From an uncultured Sunxiuqinia sp. (GTDB lineage: Bacteria; Bacteroidota; Bacteroidia; Bacteroidales; Prolixibacteraceae): a stretch of DNA of 64,000 nt. Every line of letters begins with the position of its first letter. Position 1 is the first letter of the stretch. The DNA is taken from positions 1 through 64,000 of the forward strand of contig NZ_CANLZV010000007.1 in NCBI RefSeq assembly GCF_947495665.1, in the 5' to 3' direction. The notes below the pieces were generated by a model. It had not been told where the DNA came from, ran no database searches, and saw nothing but the letters and a program-made list of their open reading frames with translations. Below, piece after piece: positions 1-8,050 of the stretch. Made by a program: the position numbers and the translations under genes.

Positions 1-75
1 GAGCCGAATCTCAGATTCGAACTGAGGACCCCGAGATTACAAATCACGTGCTCTGGCCAACTGAGCTAATTCGGC
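1..75 (-). tRNA. tRNA-Thr (anticodon TGT)
   Basis: Read on the minus strand, the segment folds as a cloverleaf. The acceptor stem GCCGAAT (75-69) pairs with ATTCGGC (9-3). The D-arm is GCTC...GAGC, the anticodon loop TTTGTAA gives anticodon TGT (reads ACA), and the T-arm is CTCAG-TTCGAAT-CTGAG. The discriminator is T at position 2 and the next base is C, so a CCA end could be encoded just outside the window or added after transcription. The anticodon stem has one T-T mismatch. It follows hpf in transcription order. In many Bacteroidota this tRNA opens a tRNA cluster leading into tuf, so more tRNAs probably lie beyond the window edge (inference). Confidence 0.93.
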
Positions 76-192
76 AGTATTTAACAAACCCTTTCTCGAC
101 CGAGAGCTTCAAAAACTACTCTAAAAACAGGCTTTTCGATGCTCCTTTCGCTTAAGCCTTGACTAATCAGAGACTTGTCCAAAAAGGGTTTG

Positions 193-200
193 CAAATGTA
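193..200 (-). promoter_or_regulatory. Candidate -7 element for the tRNA operon
   Basis: On the minus strand TACATTTG matches the Bacteroidota -7 consensus TAnnTTTG, about 118 bases upstream of the tRNA-Thr. No convincing -33 TTG/TTTG lies 19-21 bases further up, so this is only half supported. It would let the tRNAs be transcribed independently of rpsU-xerC-hpf. Confidence 0.35.
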
Positions 201-245
201 TAAATATTTTTAATTAATTCACAGGAATTGATTTTTTTTTTGAAA

Positions 246-548
246 TTATTTTTCTTTCAGTTTTTCCTTGAATTTAGTAAGCTGGCGACGTATTGCATCG
301 GTTGACAAATCGATTGCTTCTTCAAATGTGTCGGCTTCCTTTTTGGCAAACAAATATCCTTTGGAGGGAATAGACAATTTCAGTTCAGCCATCTTATTAT
401 CGACGGTTTCCGGTTTCACTACTTTCAGCGTTAATTCTGCGGATATGACACCTTCGAAAAAGGTATCCAATTTATTTATCTTTTTACTAGCGAAATCTAC
501 CAACTTTTGGTCTGGTGTAAAATGAACGGCATTCAAATTAATGTTCAT
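246..548 (-). CDS. hpf: Ribosome hibernation promoting factor, short form
   Basis: This 100-residue protein of the HPF/YfiA (RaiA) family binds the 30S decoding region in stationary phase and promotes inactive ribosome dimers. Its length is that of the short form, with a single alpha/beta domain. Visible features are the start MNINLNAVHF, a central DNKMAELKLSIPSKGYLFAKKEADTF-like core (about residues 50-75), and a lysine-rich C-terminus. It is the last protein gene of rpsU-xerC-hpf, 21 bases after xerC. Unlike nearly every other gene in the window it has a full Shine-Dalgarno, AGAGGAGG, ending 7 bases before the ATG at 548. Translation may therefore respond to anti-SD availability (inference). 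Confidence 0.93.
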   Translation of the reverse strand: MNINLNAVHFTPDQKLVDFASKKINKLDTFFEGVISAELTLKVVKPETVDNKMAELKLSIPSKGYLFAKKEADTFEEAIDLSTDAIRRQLTKFKEKLKEK

Positions 549-569
549 AATTTTTCCTCCTCTAAAAAT

Positions 570-1454
570 TTAGGCTCTTGGATGAGCTTGTTTATATATA
601 CTTTGAAGTTTATCCGTGGTTGTATGGGTGTAAACCTGCGTTGCAGCAAGATTACTATGGCCCAACAACTCTTTAACGGCATTTAAATCGGCCCCATGAT
701 TTAACAAATGCGTCGCAAAACTATGACGCAATACATGGGGACTCTTTTTCTCCAATGTTGTTACCAGTGCAAGATACTTTTTCACCACACGATAAACCAA
801 TTTTTCGTAGACCTTTTTTCCTTTCGAGGTTAAAAAAAATGGTTGCTCACTGGAACCAAAGTTTGCATCCCGAATCAAAATATATTCTTCAAATAATGAA
901 TTTAAACTTCGGGGGTATGGAACGATTCGCTCTTTATTGTTCTTTCCAAGCACTTTAACCAGATGCTCGCTAAAAAAAATCTGACTTTGCCTCAGATTAA
1001 CTAACTCTGAAAGTCGAATACCGGTGCCATAAAACAAGCTCAGGATTAATTTATCCCTCACCCCTTCAAAGTCGGATTGAAAATAACCATCATCCAATAA
1101 ATGATGAAGGCTGTTCTCATCGACAAAAACGGGGAGCTTCTTGGGCACCTTCGGCAAAATAACACCGTCAGCCGGACTAATACCAATTACTTCCTGGCGA
1201 AGCAAGTATCTGAAAAAGGACTTAAGTGACGTAATTTTACGTGTTACGGTTTTCGCCGCAATTCCCTGCTCCATCAACTCAACCACCCAGCTACGAATTA
1301 GTTTCGTATCAATCGTCTGAACATCAAAATCCCCGACCGTTTTGAAAACAAACTCTTCAAACTGATCGAGGTCTTTTCTGTATGCTACAAGGGTGTTCTT
1401 CGAACACCTTTTCTCGAATTTCAAATATTTCAGAAATGATTCCCGGTAGGACAT
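570..1454 (-). CDS. xerC: Tyrosine recombinase XerC/XerD family
   Basis: Site-specific tyrosine recombinase of 294 residues, the normal Xer length, predicted to resolve chromosome dimers at dif with a partner Xer protein. The N-terminal SAM-like core-binding domain spans about 1-90. The catalytic domain follows with Arg147 (GTGIRLSEL), Lys171 (GKNNKER), His240-x-x-Arg243 (HVLRHSFATHLL), His266 (LLGHSNL) and nucleophile Tyr275 (TQVYTHT). All catalytic residues are present, so it should be active. It sits between rpsU and hpf in the conserved Bacteroidota order. Whether it is XerC or XerD by function cannot be decided from the sequence alone. No transposon or integron features adjoin it. Confidence 0.92.
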   Translation of the reverse strand: MSYRESFLKYLKFEKRCSKNTLVAYRKDLDQFEEFVFKTVGDFDVQTIDTKLIRSWVVELMEQGIAAKTVTRKITSLKSFFRYLLRQEVIGISPADGVILPKVPKKLPVFVDENSLHHLLDDGYFQSDFEGVRDKLILSLFYGTGIRLSELVNLRQSQIFFSEHLVKVLGKNNKERIVPYPRSLNSLFEEYILIRDANFGSSEQPFFLTSKGKKVYEKLVYRVVKKYLALVTTLEKKSPHVLRHSFATHLLNHGADLNAVKELLGHSNLAATQVYTHTTTDKLQSIYKQAHPRA

Positions 1455-1497
1455 TAAACAAAGTCTTTACATTGCATCAGGAATCGGCTAAAATAAA

Positions 1498-1689
1498 TTA
1501 GTCTTCTTCGCGCTGCATTTGTTCAATATAGATAGCCTTTTTAATCTCAGCTCTTCTTTCTACTGAAGGCTTCGTGAAGGCCTGTCTTCCACGTAACTCT
1601 TTAATCACGCCAGTTTTCTCAAACTTTCTTTTAAATCTCTTAAGGGCTCTTTCGATATTTTCGCCTTCTTTAACAGGAATAACGATCAT
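1498..1689 (-). CDS. rpsU: 30S ribosomal protein bS21
   Basis: This 63-residue basic protein carries the bS21 signature: start MIVIPVKEGENIERALKRFK and a central KFEKTGVIKELRGRQ. It is a small-subunit protein near the 3' end of 16S rRNA. In Bacteroidota, bS21 with bS18 and bS6 is known to hide the anti-Shine-Dalgarno. A tyrosine at position 54 (KKAIYIEQ) matches the residue I recall as important for this. It is the first gene of rpsU-xerC-hpf and has a near-perfect promoter upstream. Its own start (ATG at 1689) has no Shine-Dalgarno, only an AT-rich leader. Confidence 0.96.
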   Translation of the reverse strand: MIVIPVKEGENIERALKRFKRKFEKTGVIKELRGRQAFTKPSVERRAEIKKAIYIEQMQREED

Positions 1690-1724
1690 ATTATTATATT
1701 TTTAACTGTTTAAATTTCGAGCCG

Positions 1725-1755
1725 CAAATATATGTATTCTATGACATTAATCAAA
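1725..1755 (-). promoter_or_regulatory. Promoter of the rpsU-xerC-hpf operon
   Basis: On the minus strand a -33 TTTG (1755-1752) is followed by a 19-base spacer and the -7 box TATATTTG (1732-1725). This is an exact match to the Bacteroidota sigma-ABfr consensus TTTG-N19-21-TAnnTTTG. Start of transcription would be near 1718, leaving a leader of about 30 bases before the rpsU ATG. Confidence 0.72.
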
Positions 1756-1824
1756 TTTATAATTGAAAAATAAAAAGATAAAACCCTCAATTCCTTTAAA
1801 ACTTACTAAAACAAACAAATACAC

Positions 1825-2736
1825 TTAGTTTTTAGTTCTCAAATAAGGTGAGATTCGCGGAAAATCCACCTCGCTGATTACTTCTTTTTCGCATAAAATT
1901 TGAAGCTCATTCACAAATCCATTCTCAGAACGGAAACGAACCAACGCTTTGGCAAGCTCATATGAAATGTAAGGATGCCTGGCTAAATCTTCAGCAGAAG
2001 CAAAATTTACATTAATTTGTACGACTCGCGTTGAATCTAATTTAAGATACGGAAGAATGTTTTCAATGGTTTCCGGTTTAAGTCCATAAACATCGTGGAG
2101 CTGATCCAAACCCCAGAAGCCTCCCAAGAGCTGCCGGTACTTCACAATACGCACCGAAAGAACCTCCCCGATTCCGCGAAGCTCTTTCAACTCATCAGCA
2201 GTAGCTGCATTAATTTCTATAGGCTCAACCCTTGTTTCAGGCTTTGCTGTTACCGGCAATTGCACCGGACGCTCCTGAGGCCTCTCCTTTTCAACTTCAG
2301 GGGCCAAACGAACCTCGCGAGACTCGGCAATATGAATGTAAGGCTGAATGGTATCAAAAATTGAGTCGGTCATTCCATAAATCTTTCGAAAATCAGCAGC
2401 TTTATAAAAACGTCCGCCCTTGGAACGATAATTCAAGAGATTCCTTTTCACATAAAAAGGCAACTGAAGACTATCCAACTTTATACTGTCAATTGCATTG
2501 GGATCGAATGAGAAAAGATATCCCTCAGCAGATTTTTCACCCCTCCGTTCCTGCTCTTCAAGCAATGCAATAAGTTTTTGAAACTTATCAGGATCAATTT
2601 TACCGGGTTTCTCAAAATAAAAAATCAAGTGATTGGCGACTAAAATCAAACCAATAAGCACCACTAAAACAACCAGCCCAATGCGCTCATTTTTTGTAAA
2701 AGAAAAATATTCCCGAATAATTTGCTGAAATCTCAC
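1825..2736 (-). CDS. Membrane-anchored helix-hairpin-helix (ComEA-like) protein
   Basis: This 303-residue protein starts with GTG at 2736. After a short cytoplasmic stretch there is one transmembrane helix (about 19-38, GLVVLVVLIGLILVANHLIF). A linker region follows, then helix-hairpin-helix segments of the ComEA/DUF655 type: INAATADELKELRGIGEVLS (about 173-192) and INVNFASAEDLARHPYI (about 241-257). An earlier, more diverged HhH-like repeat lies near residues 75-130 (LPFYVKRNLLNYRSKGG). HhH modules bind DNA without sequence preference, and ComEA-type proteins take up DNA. No com genes adjoin it, so a role in competence is not shown. It is a stand-alone gene between rpsU and the symporter. 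Confidence 0.8.
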   Translation of the reverse strand: MRFQQIIREYFSFTKNERIGLVVLVVLIGLILVANHLIFYFEKPGKIDPDKFQKLIALLEEQERRGEKSAEGYLFSFDPNAIDSIKLDSLQLPFYVKRNLLNYRSKGGRFYKAADFRKIYGMTDSIFDTIQPYIHIAESREVRLAPEVEKERPQERPVQLPVTAKPETRVEPIEINAATADELKELRGIGEVLSVRIVKYRQLLGGFWGLDQLHDVYGLKPETIENILPYLKLDSTRVVQINVNFASAEDLARHPYISYELAKALVRFRSENGFVNELQILCEKEVISEVDFPRISPYLRTKN

Positions 2737-2871
2737 AATTCAAGTCTTTAAGTGCCAGCCAACAAACAATTGACTGATTAACAAAAACACTTTAAAAATT
2801 ACAACAAAAACTTCGAAATAAAAACACGAAGCCTCCCAAGACCTCCTGCCAATGAAAAGAAAATGGCTATC

Positions 2872-4233
2872 CTATAAGCGAATCAGGCCGATTTGCTGAA
2901 GAAAAACCAAAGCAATAGCAATGGGGGCAATAAACTTCACAATCATCATGAAAGCCGGAAAATAAACGACTTTTAAGCGCCCTTCGTTTGATAACTCTGC
3001 CTTGGCCTTATTCCGTCCTAAGAACCAGCCAACAAAAACAACAATAAGCAGGCCGCCCAAAGGCAATAAGATATTTGCAGAAATAAAATCAAGCAGCGAA
3101 AACACATTCATGCCAAACAGCTCCACATTTTTCATGGCGCCCCAGGATAAAGTGCACATGATGCCAACTACTGATACCGAACCAGTAGCCAGCCAAGTTG
3201 CTTTCTTACGACTCAGCTTCAACTCTTCAACAAAATAAGCCACAATAACTTCCAATACTGAAATTGTAGAGGTTAAGGCTGCAACGCCCAACAGCAAGAA
3301 GAAAAGCAATGAAAAGACGTAGCCGCCGGCCATTTGCTGAAAAATATTGGGAAGCGTAATATACACCAGTCCTTCTCCCGAGCCAGGCTCGATGCCAAAA
3401 GCAAACACAGCCGGAAAAATGGCCACACCTGCCAAGATTGCAATCATCGTGTCGGCCACTGCAACAGAGAAGCTAATGCTCCCTAGGGTTTCCTTTTTTG
3501 AGACATATGAAGAATAGGTAATCAACGTGCCCATACCAATACTCAAAGAGAAAAAGGCCTGCCCCAGAGCCTCCAGAACGGTTCGGGCCGTAATTTTCGA
3601 AAAGTCGGGTTTAAATAAAAACTCCAACCCTCCAGTTGCACCCTCCAAAGTAACCGAGCGGATACATAAAACGACAAGAATCACCAATAAAACGGGCATC
3701 AAAATCTTGGTGTATTTTTCGATGCCATTCTTCACTCCCGCAATAATCACCAAGGCTGTCATAGCCATAAAGACAAAAAACCAAAGTAGTGGGCGCCAAC
3801 TTTCGCTTCTAAAATCAGTAAACATTGAGGACAGTTCGGCCGAAGACTTACCCGCAAAACCATTAGCAAACGATTGATAGATATACTCCAACGTCCATCC
3901 TGCAACGGCCGTGTAAAAAGATAAAATCATAAATGCGGCAACCACACCCATCACACCAACCAAATACCAGGGCTTTCCCGGAGCTAAAACCTTAAAAGCT
4001 CCAAAAGCATTCCGCTGGGAGCTACGCCCGATTATAAACTCAGATAACATAACCGGCAACCCAATGGCTAAAACAAAAGCCAGGTAGATGATTAAAAAAG
4101 CGCCACCGCCATTTTCACCAACCACATACGGGAAACGCCAAATGTTTCCTAATCCAATAGCAGAACCTGCGGTTGCAGCGATCACGCCAAATTTGCTCCC
4201 AAATGAATCACGGGTATTCAGTATTTCAGACAT
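2872..4233 (-). CDS. Sodium-dependent transporter, neurotransmitter:sodium symporter family
   Basis: Polytopic inner-membrane protein of 453 residues with about 11-12 hydrophobic helices. The N-terminus carries the NSS hallmark: GVIAATAGSAIGLGNIWRFP followed by YVVGENGGGAF (about residues 17-47). This forms the unwound TM1 that binds Na+ and substrate in LeuT. A GQAFFSLSIGMG segment around 225 matches TM6. NSS bacterial members import amino acids or related amines using the sodium gradient, but the substrate cannot be read from the sequence. It is transcribed alone. A strong terminator of the upstream aldolase gene separates the two. Confidence 0.9.
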   Translation of the reverse strand: MSEILNTRDSFGSKFGVIAATAGSAIGLGNIWRFPYVVGENGGGAFLIIYLAFVLAIGLPVMLSEFIIGRSSQRNAFGAFKVLAPGKPWYLVGVMGVVAAFMILSFYTAVAGWTLEYIYQSFANGFAGKSSAELSSMFTDFRSESWRPLLWFFVFMAMTALVIIAGVKNGIEKYTKILMPVLLVILVVLCIRSVTLEGATGGLEFLFKPDFSKITARTVLEALGQAFFSLSIGMGTLITYSSYVSKKETLGSISFSVAVADTMIAILAGVAIFPAVFAFGIEPGSGEGLVYITLPNIFQQMAGGYVFSLLFFLLLGVAALTSTISVLEVIVAYFVEELKLSRKKATWLATGSVSVVGIMCTLSWGAMKNVELFGMNVFSLLDFISANILLPLGGLLIVVFVGWFLGRNKAKAELSNEGRLKVVYFPAFMMIVKFIAPIAIALVFLQQIGLIRL

Positions 4234-4370
4234 ACTCTCTAAGTTTTAATTTAACACAATTCGCTGCGTTTTGCTTCTATTTCTTCTCTTTAAGGGCGCA
4301 AAAATGCAAAATATTTCCCTTTCCTTCAAAAAAAAACATCCTTAGAGATAGATCGATATGTATTAAAAAC

Positions 4371-4403
4371 AAAAAGGCCCTTCAGTAACTGAAGGGCCTT
4401 TTC
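4371..4403 (-). terminator. Rho-independent terminator of fbaA
   Basis: The inverted repeat AAGGCCCTTCAG / CTGAAGGGCCTT has a 3-base loop. On the minus strand it is followed by a T-rich run (TTTTTGTTTTT). It lies 19 bases after the aldolase stop codon. Confidence 0.85.
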
Positions 4404-4421
4404 TTATAACTTATGCCGGAA

Positions 4422-5501
4422 TTAGTTTCTTCCGATGCAGTTCAAATCTTCAAATGCAATTTTCAAACGTGCAATCTCAGCTTCTTCACCTTTACGTACC
4501 CAAACCCGAGGGTCATAGTACTTTTTGTTAGGCTTGTCAGCTCCTTCTGGGTTACCAATCTGACCTTGCAGGTATGGACGGTTAGCGGCTTCGAAAGCAC
4601 GAACACCATCCCAGTAAGCCCACTGAGTATCGGTATCAATGTTCATTTTGATTACACCGTAAGAAATAGCTTCGCGGATTTCTTCCAGGCTTGAACCTGA
4701 TCCACCGTGGAATACAAAGTTTACTGGTTTTTCACCTAAACCTAATTTTTCAGAAATGTATTTTTGAGAAGCATCCAGGATAGATGGCTTCAATACAACA
4801 TTACCTGGTTTGTACACACCATGTACATTACCAAATGAAGCAGCAATTGTGAAGTTAGGAGAAACTTCGCTCAATTGTTCGTAAGCATAGCATACTTCTT
4901 CTGGTTGCGTGTAAAGCAGTGAGTTATCAACATCTGAATTGTCAACACCATCTTCTTCACCACCGGTAATACCCAATTCGATTTCAAGGGTCATACCAAT
5001 TTTGCTCATTCTTTTCAGGTAATCTTTACAGATTGCGATATTCTCTTCCAATGGCTCTTCTGAAAGGTCAAGCATGTGTGAAGAGAACAAAGGTTTTCCA
5101 GTTTCTTCGAAGTGCTTTTCACCTGCATCTAAAAGGCCGTCAATCCAAGGCAATAATTTTTTGGCAGCGTGGTCTGTGTGTAAAACAACTCTTACACCAT
5201 AAGCTTCGGCCAACAAGTGAATTGTTTTTGCACCAGCAACAGCACCAGCAACCTGAGCTTGTTGTCCATCCAGTTTCAAACCTTTACCGGCGTAGAACTG
5301 TGCACCACCATTAGAGAATTGGATGATTACAGGAGAATCAACATCTTTTGCAGCTTCCATTACAGCGTTGATCGTACTTGAAGAAGTAACGTTAACAGCA
5401 GGCAATGCAAACTGATTTTCTTTTGCCACTTTGAAAAGATAGTTTAAGTCTTCTCCAGTTACAACACCTGGCTTGATGTTATCAAAAAGTTTTTCGCTCA
5501 T
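4422..5501 (-). CDS. fbaA: Class II fructose-bisphosphate aldolase
   Basis: Zinc-dependent aldolase that cleaves fructose 1,6-bisphosphate into dihydroxyacetone phosphate and glyceraldehyde 3-phosphate, acting in glycolysis and gluconeogenesis in the cytosol. The start is taken at the ATG at 5501 (MSEKLFDNIKPG), giving 359 residues, the length of E. coli FbaA. A longer frame to 5591 would add 30 non-conserved residues. Catalytic Asp110, zinc His111 (HTDHAAK), Glu175 in LEIELGITGGEEDG, His227 (NVHGVYKPG) and His265 (FHGGSGSS) are all present, as is NID at 287-289. It is monocistronic, with its own terminator and a candidate -7 box. Confidence 0.96.
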   Translation of the reverse strand: MSEKLFDNIKPGVVTGEDLNYLFKVAKENQFALPAVNVTSSSTINAVMEAAKDVDSPVIIQFSNGGAQFYAGKGLKLDGQQAQVAGAVAGAKTIHLLAEAYGVRVVLHTDHAAKKLLPWIDGLLDAGEKHFEETGKPLFSSHMLDLSEEPLEENIAICKDYLKRMSKIGMTLEIELGITGGEEDGVDNSDVDNSLLYTQPEEVCYAYEQLSEVSPNFTIAASFGNVHGVYKPGNVVLKPSILDASQKYISEKLGLGEKPVNFVFHGGSGSSLEEIREAISYGVIKMNIDTDTQWAYWDGVRAFEAANRPYLQGQIGNPEGADKPNKKYYDPRVWVRKGEEAEIARLKIAFEDLNCIGRN

Positions 5502-5569
5502 AGCTCGTATTTTATTAAGTAAATTAAACGGGATTATTCCTCTTTGAGATCCAATAATTTGATCGGGTG

Positions 5570-5577
5570 CAAATTTA
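5570..5577 (-). promoter_or_regulatory. Candidate -7 element of fbaA
   Basis: TAAATTTG on the minus strand fits TAnnTTTG. It lies 69 bases before the fbaA ATG and supports the shorter start, because the longer frame would begin only 14 bases after -33/-7 rather than leaving a leader. The -33 position is poorly matched. Confidence 0.45.
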
Positions 5578-5621
5578 CGAATAAAAAACAAAAAATAATC
5601 GCAACCAACATTAAATGCAGG

Positions 5622-7952
5622 TTAAAACGGATATCCAATAGCAAAGCTGAGATTAAAATGCTCTGCCGAAAGGGGGTAGTTGCCAATAATCAGCCTTTTT
5701 CCTTCCTCAAGCGATGGATCACGTAATTTCATCCCCAGGTCTAACCTGAAAACAAAATAGGTAAAATCGAACCTCAGCCCCATACCGGTACCAACGGCGA
5801 TCTGCTTGTAAAACTGATCCAGTTTGAATTGCGCTCCCGGGCGGTTGTCCTTTTCGTTGATTGCCCATATATTCCCAGCATCCAGGAAAAAAGCCCCTTC
5901 AACACGCCAAACAAACCGATAACGATACTCCAGGTTGGCCTCCAGTTTAATATCGGACGACTGATTGGGGTAAGCACCTACAGGCGCCTTGTAAGTTCCG
6001 GGTCCGAGGGATCGAACCTGCCAAGCTCGGATTCCGTTGGCCCCTCCGGTAAAATACTTTTTCTCAAAAGGAAGAACATCAAAGTTACCATAAGGCAAGC
6101 CAATACCCGCAAACGCACGCCCAACAACCGAATTATACTTATCAATCATATAGCCATACCGGTATTCAAAATCAGCCTTCAGGTATTGCGCATAGCGCGT
6201 TCCCCAAACTTCATGATAATTGGATACCTGCCCGGTAATGGTATCGGTAAAACTCGCTTTCGGACGGTTAAAAGCCGCCGAATACAAAGACAAGGCATTT
6301 CCCGCAGCTTCAAAAGACCATTTAAAGTAGCGGTAATGATCCCGGCGTTTCAGGTTTTGAGTATTATCAACCTGCGTGTAGTTCATGGCAAAAATAAGGT
6401 GATCGGTAAAACTACTTTTGATGTACAGGTCCTTGATTGAATTCAAAAATTCATCATTAAACTCATAAAGGTTCACATAGTTAAAATCGACAATACTCAG
6501 AAAATGATTTTTCGTTTGAGATGTCTTCCAATTGTATCCATATCTGAAATTGGTAATGGTACGTGTATAATCCGGACGTCGCTGATAGTTGTACCCCAAG
6601 GTCAGATTGGTTTGAGGAACCTGATAACCAAACAAACGCCCTTGCTTTATCGGACTCAAAAACTTTGGAATTGACAAAGACCCTTCTATCCCAAGTTCAC
6701 GGGTATTAAAATCAAGCTTACTGTTTTTAATCAGAGTCTGTTGGCGCTCAATAGCACCTTTTAAATTTAGGTTAAATATTTCAGCGCCCCGAAACACATT
6801 CCGGTGCTGGTAATTGAAGTTTCCGGCCACCCCAAGGTTTCCCGAAGAGTTGGTACCATCGAGATCCACAGAGAAGCCCTGCCTCGGAAGTGGCGACAAC
6901 TGGAAATTGCAATCCAGCATTCCAATTGAGTCATTCCCCATTTTTTCCACTTCATCAAAATTGAGGTTGACAACCCGAAACTGTCTTAACTGAACCAATG
7001 ACCGATATGTCTGCTCCACATTCTTTTGCGAATAATACAAACTATCTTCCATCCGGTTGACATTATAAAACAGCTCCGGCTTATACTTCATTTTTCCTTT
7101 GTAGTAAAAAGTGTAAGGAAAGTTGCGAAGGGTGTCTGGCTCCAAAACCGGCTGACGCGAACTTAACTGAGAGGGCACAAAGTCGGGGGTTACATGAAAC
7201 GAACGAATCATAAACTTCCGATGCGGCTGAACCGAATCAACTTCCTGTTCCAAATCATCATCGGTCACCACAACAACCAAATCAACCTGACGGCTTTGCA
7301 GCGCACTGTCGGCCTCATATGAAATATGCTCTTCGGTAAAATTATAATACCCATAATCCTTAAGCCGATTAGCAATTCGCTTACGTTCGGCATTCAACAC
7401 ATCCACATCAAAAACAGAACCGCGACCAACGAGCTGCCTGACCGTATCGGCCAACACCAAGGCACTAACCGCCGGATCATCGAACCGGTAAGTGTAATTT
7501 CGGATACGGTAAGGTTGCCCGGTTTCTATCGAATAAACAACATCGACCTTCTGACGCTTCTCTCTAAAGGCAACCTGATCTTCAATTGAAGCATCGTAGT
7601 ACCCTTTGTTCCGAAGATAAAGCTCCAACTGTTCCTTAGACCGCTGGGTCATATATTCGTCATAGATCACAGGAGCTTCACCAATGCGCTTAAACCACCC
7701 TTCTGTTTTTTTCGCAGAAGACAAATTATAAAGTCCCAGGTGGAACTTGATAAAACCAAGAATTTTAAGATTTTCCTTTTGCCTGATCTGAGCCTTTAAC
7801 TCTTCATTATTGATCGATCGATTATCAATTTCAATATCGATGTCATTCAGCAGGTATTCTCCTTGCGGAACAAATTTGGTTGAAGAACAAGAAAAGCACA
7901 TAATGGCAATACACAGACCAACCCCTATTTTAAACAGCTTTTCTTTTCTCAT
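5622..7952 (-). CDS. tamL: Translocation and assembly module lipoprotein TamL (BamA/TamA superfamily)
   Basis: Outer-membrane protein of the Omp85 superfamily, 776 residues from the ATG at 7952. The longer frame to 8003 lacks a signal sequence at its N-terminus. The preferred start gives a lipoprotein signal peptide (KLFKIGVGLCIAIMCFSC, cysteine near residue 22), and an AGAAGG sequence lies 7 bases upstream. POTRA-like repeats follow (about 30-330, for example KGYYDASIEDQ and DYGYYNFTEE), then a C-terminal 16-strand-type barrel rich in alternating aromatic residues that ends in ...AIGYPF. Lipidated TamA-like proteins (TamL) are known in Bacteroidota and work with TamB in envelope biogenesis. 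Here tamB is not adjacent, since the next gene downstream is fbaA. Confidence 0.85.
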   Translation of the reverse strand: MRKEKLFKIGVGLCIAIMCFSCSSTKFVPQGEYLLNDIDIEIDNRSINNEELKAQIRQKENLKILGFIKFHLGLYNLSSAKKTEGWFKRIGEAPVIYDEYMTQRSKEQLELYLRNKGYYDASIEDQVAFREKRQKVDVVYSIETGQPYRIRNYTYRFDDPAVSALVLADTVRQLVGRGSVFDVDVLNAERKRIANRLKDYGYYNFTEEHISYEADSALQSRQVDLVVVVTDDDLEQEVDSVQPHRKFMIRSFHVTPDFVPSQLSSRQPVLEPDTLRNFPYTFYYKGKMKYKPELFYNVNRMEDSLYYSQKNVEQTYRSLVQLRQFRVVNLNFDEVEKMGNDSIGMLDCNFQLSPLPRQGFSVDLDGTNSSGNLGVAGNFNYQHRNVFRGAEIFNLNLKGAIERQQTLIKNSKLDFNTRELGIEGSLSIPKFLSPIKQGRLFGYQVPQTNLTLGYNYQRRPDYTRTITNFRYGYNWKTSQTKNHFLSIVDFNYVNLYEFNDEFLNSIKDLYIKSSFTDHLIFAMNYTQVDNTQNLKRRDHYRYFKWSFEAAGNALSLYSAAFNRPKASFTDTITGQVSNYHEVWGTRYAQYLKADFEYRYGYMIDKYNSVVGRAFAGIGLPYGNFDVLPFEKKYFTGGANGIRAWQVRSLGPGTYKAPVGAYPNQSSDIKLEANLEYRYRFVWRVEGAFFLDAGNIWAINEKDNRPGAQFKLDQFYKQIAVGTGMGLRFDFTYFVFRLDLGMKLRDPSLEEGKRLIIGNYPLSAEHFNLSFAIGYPF

Positions 7953-8050
7953 TTTTATACCTTCTCTGGGAATTTCAACAAAAATAAACACTATCGGACG
8001 CAAACAAATCGATTAGGGTGTTTATTTTTACAAATTGTTTGCCAAATACC

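Noticed and set aside
570-1454. Integron or phage integrase from the tyrosine recombinase
   Set aside because: It sits in the conserved rpsU-xerC-hpf operon and has no att-like repeats, so it is the housekeeping Xer.
5829-6440. 203-codon plus-strand frame opposite tamL
   Set aside because: Antisense shadow of a clear gene, without family features.
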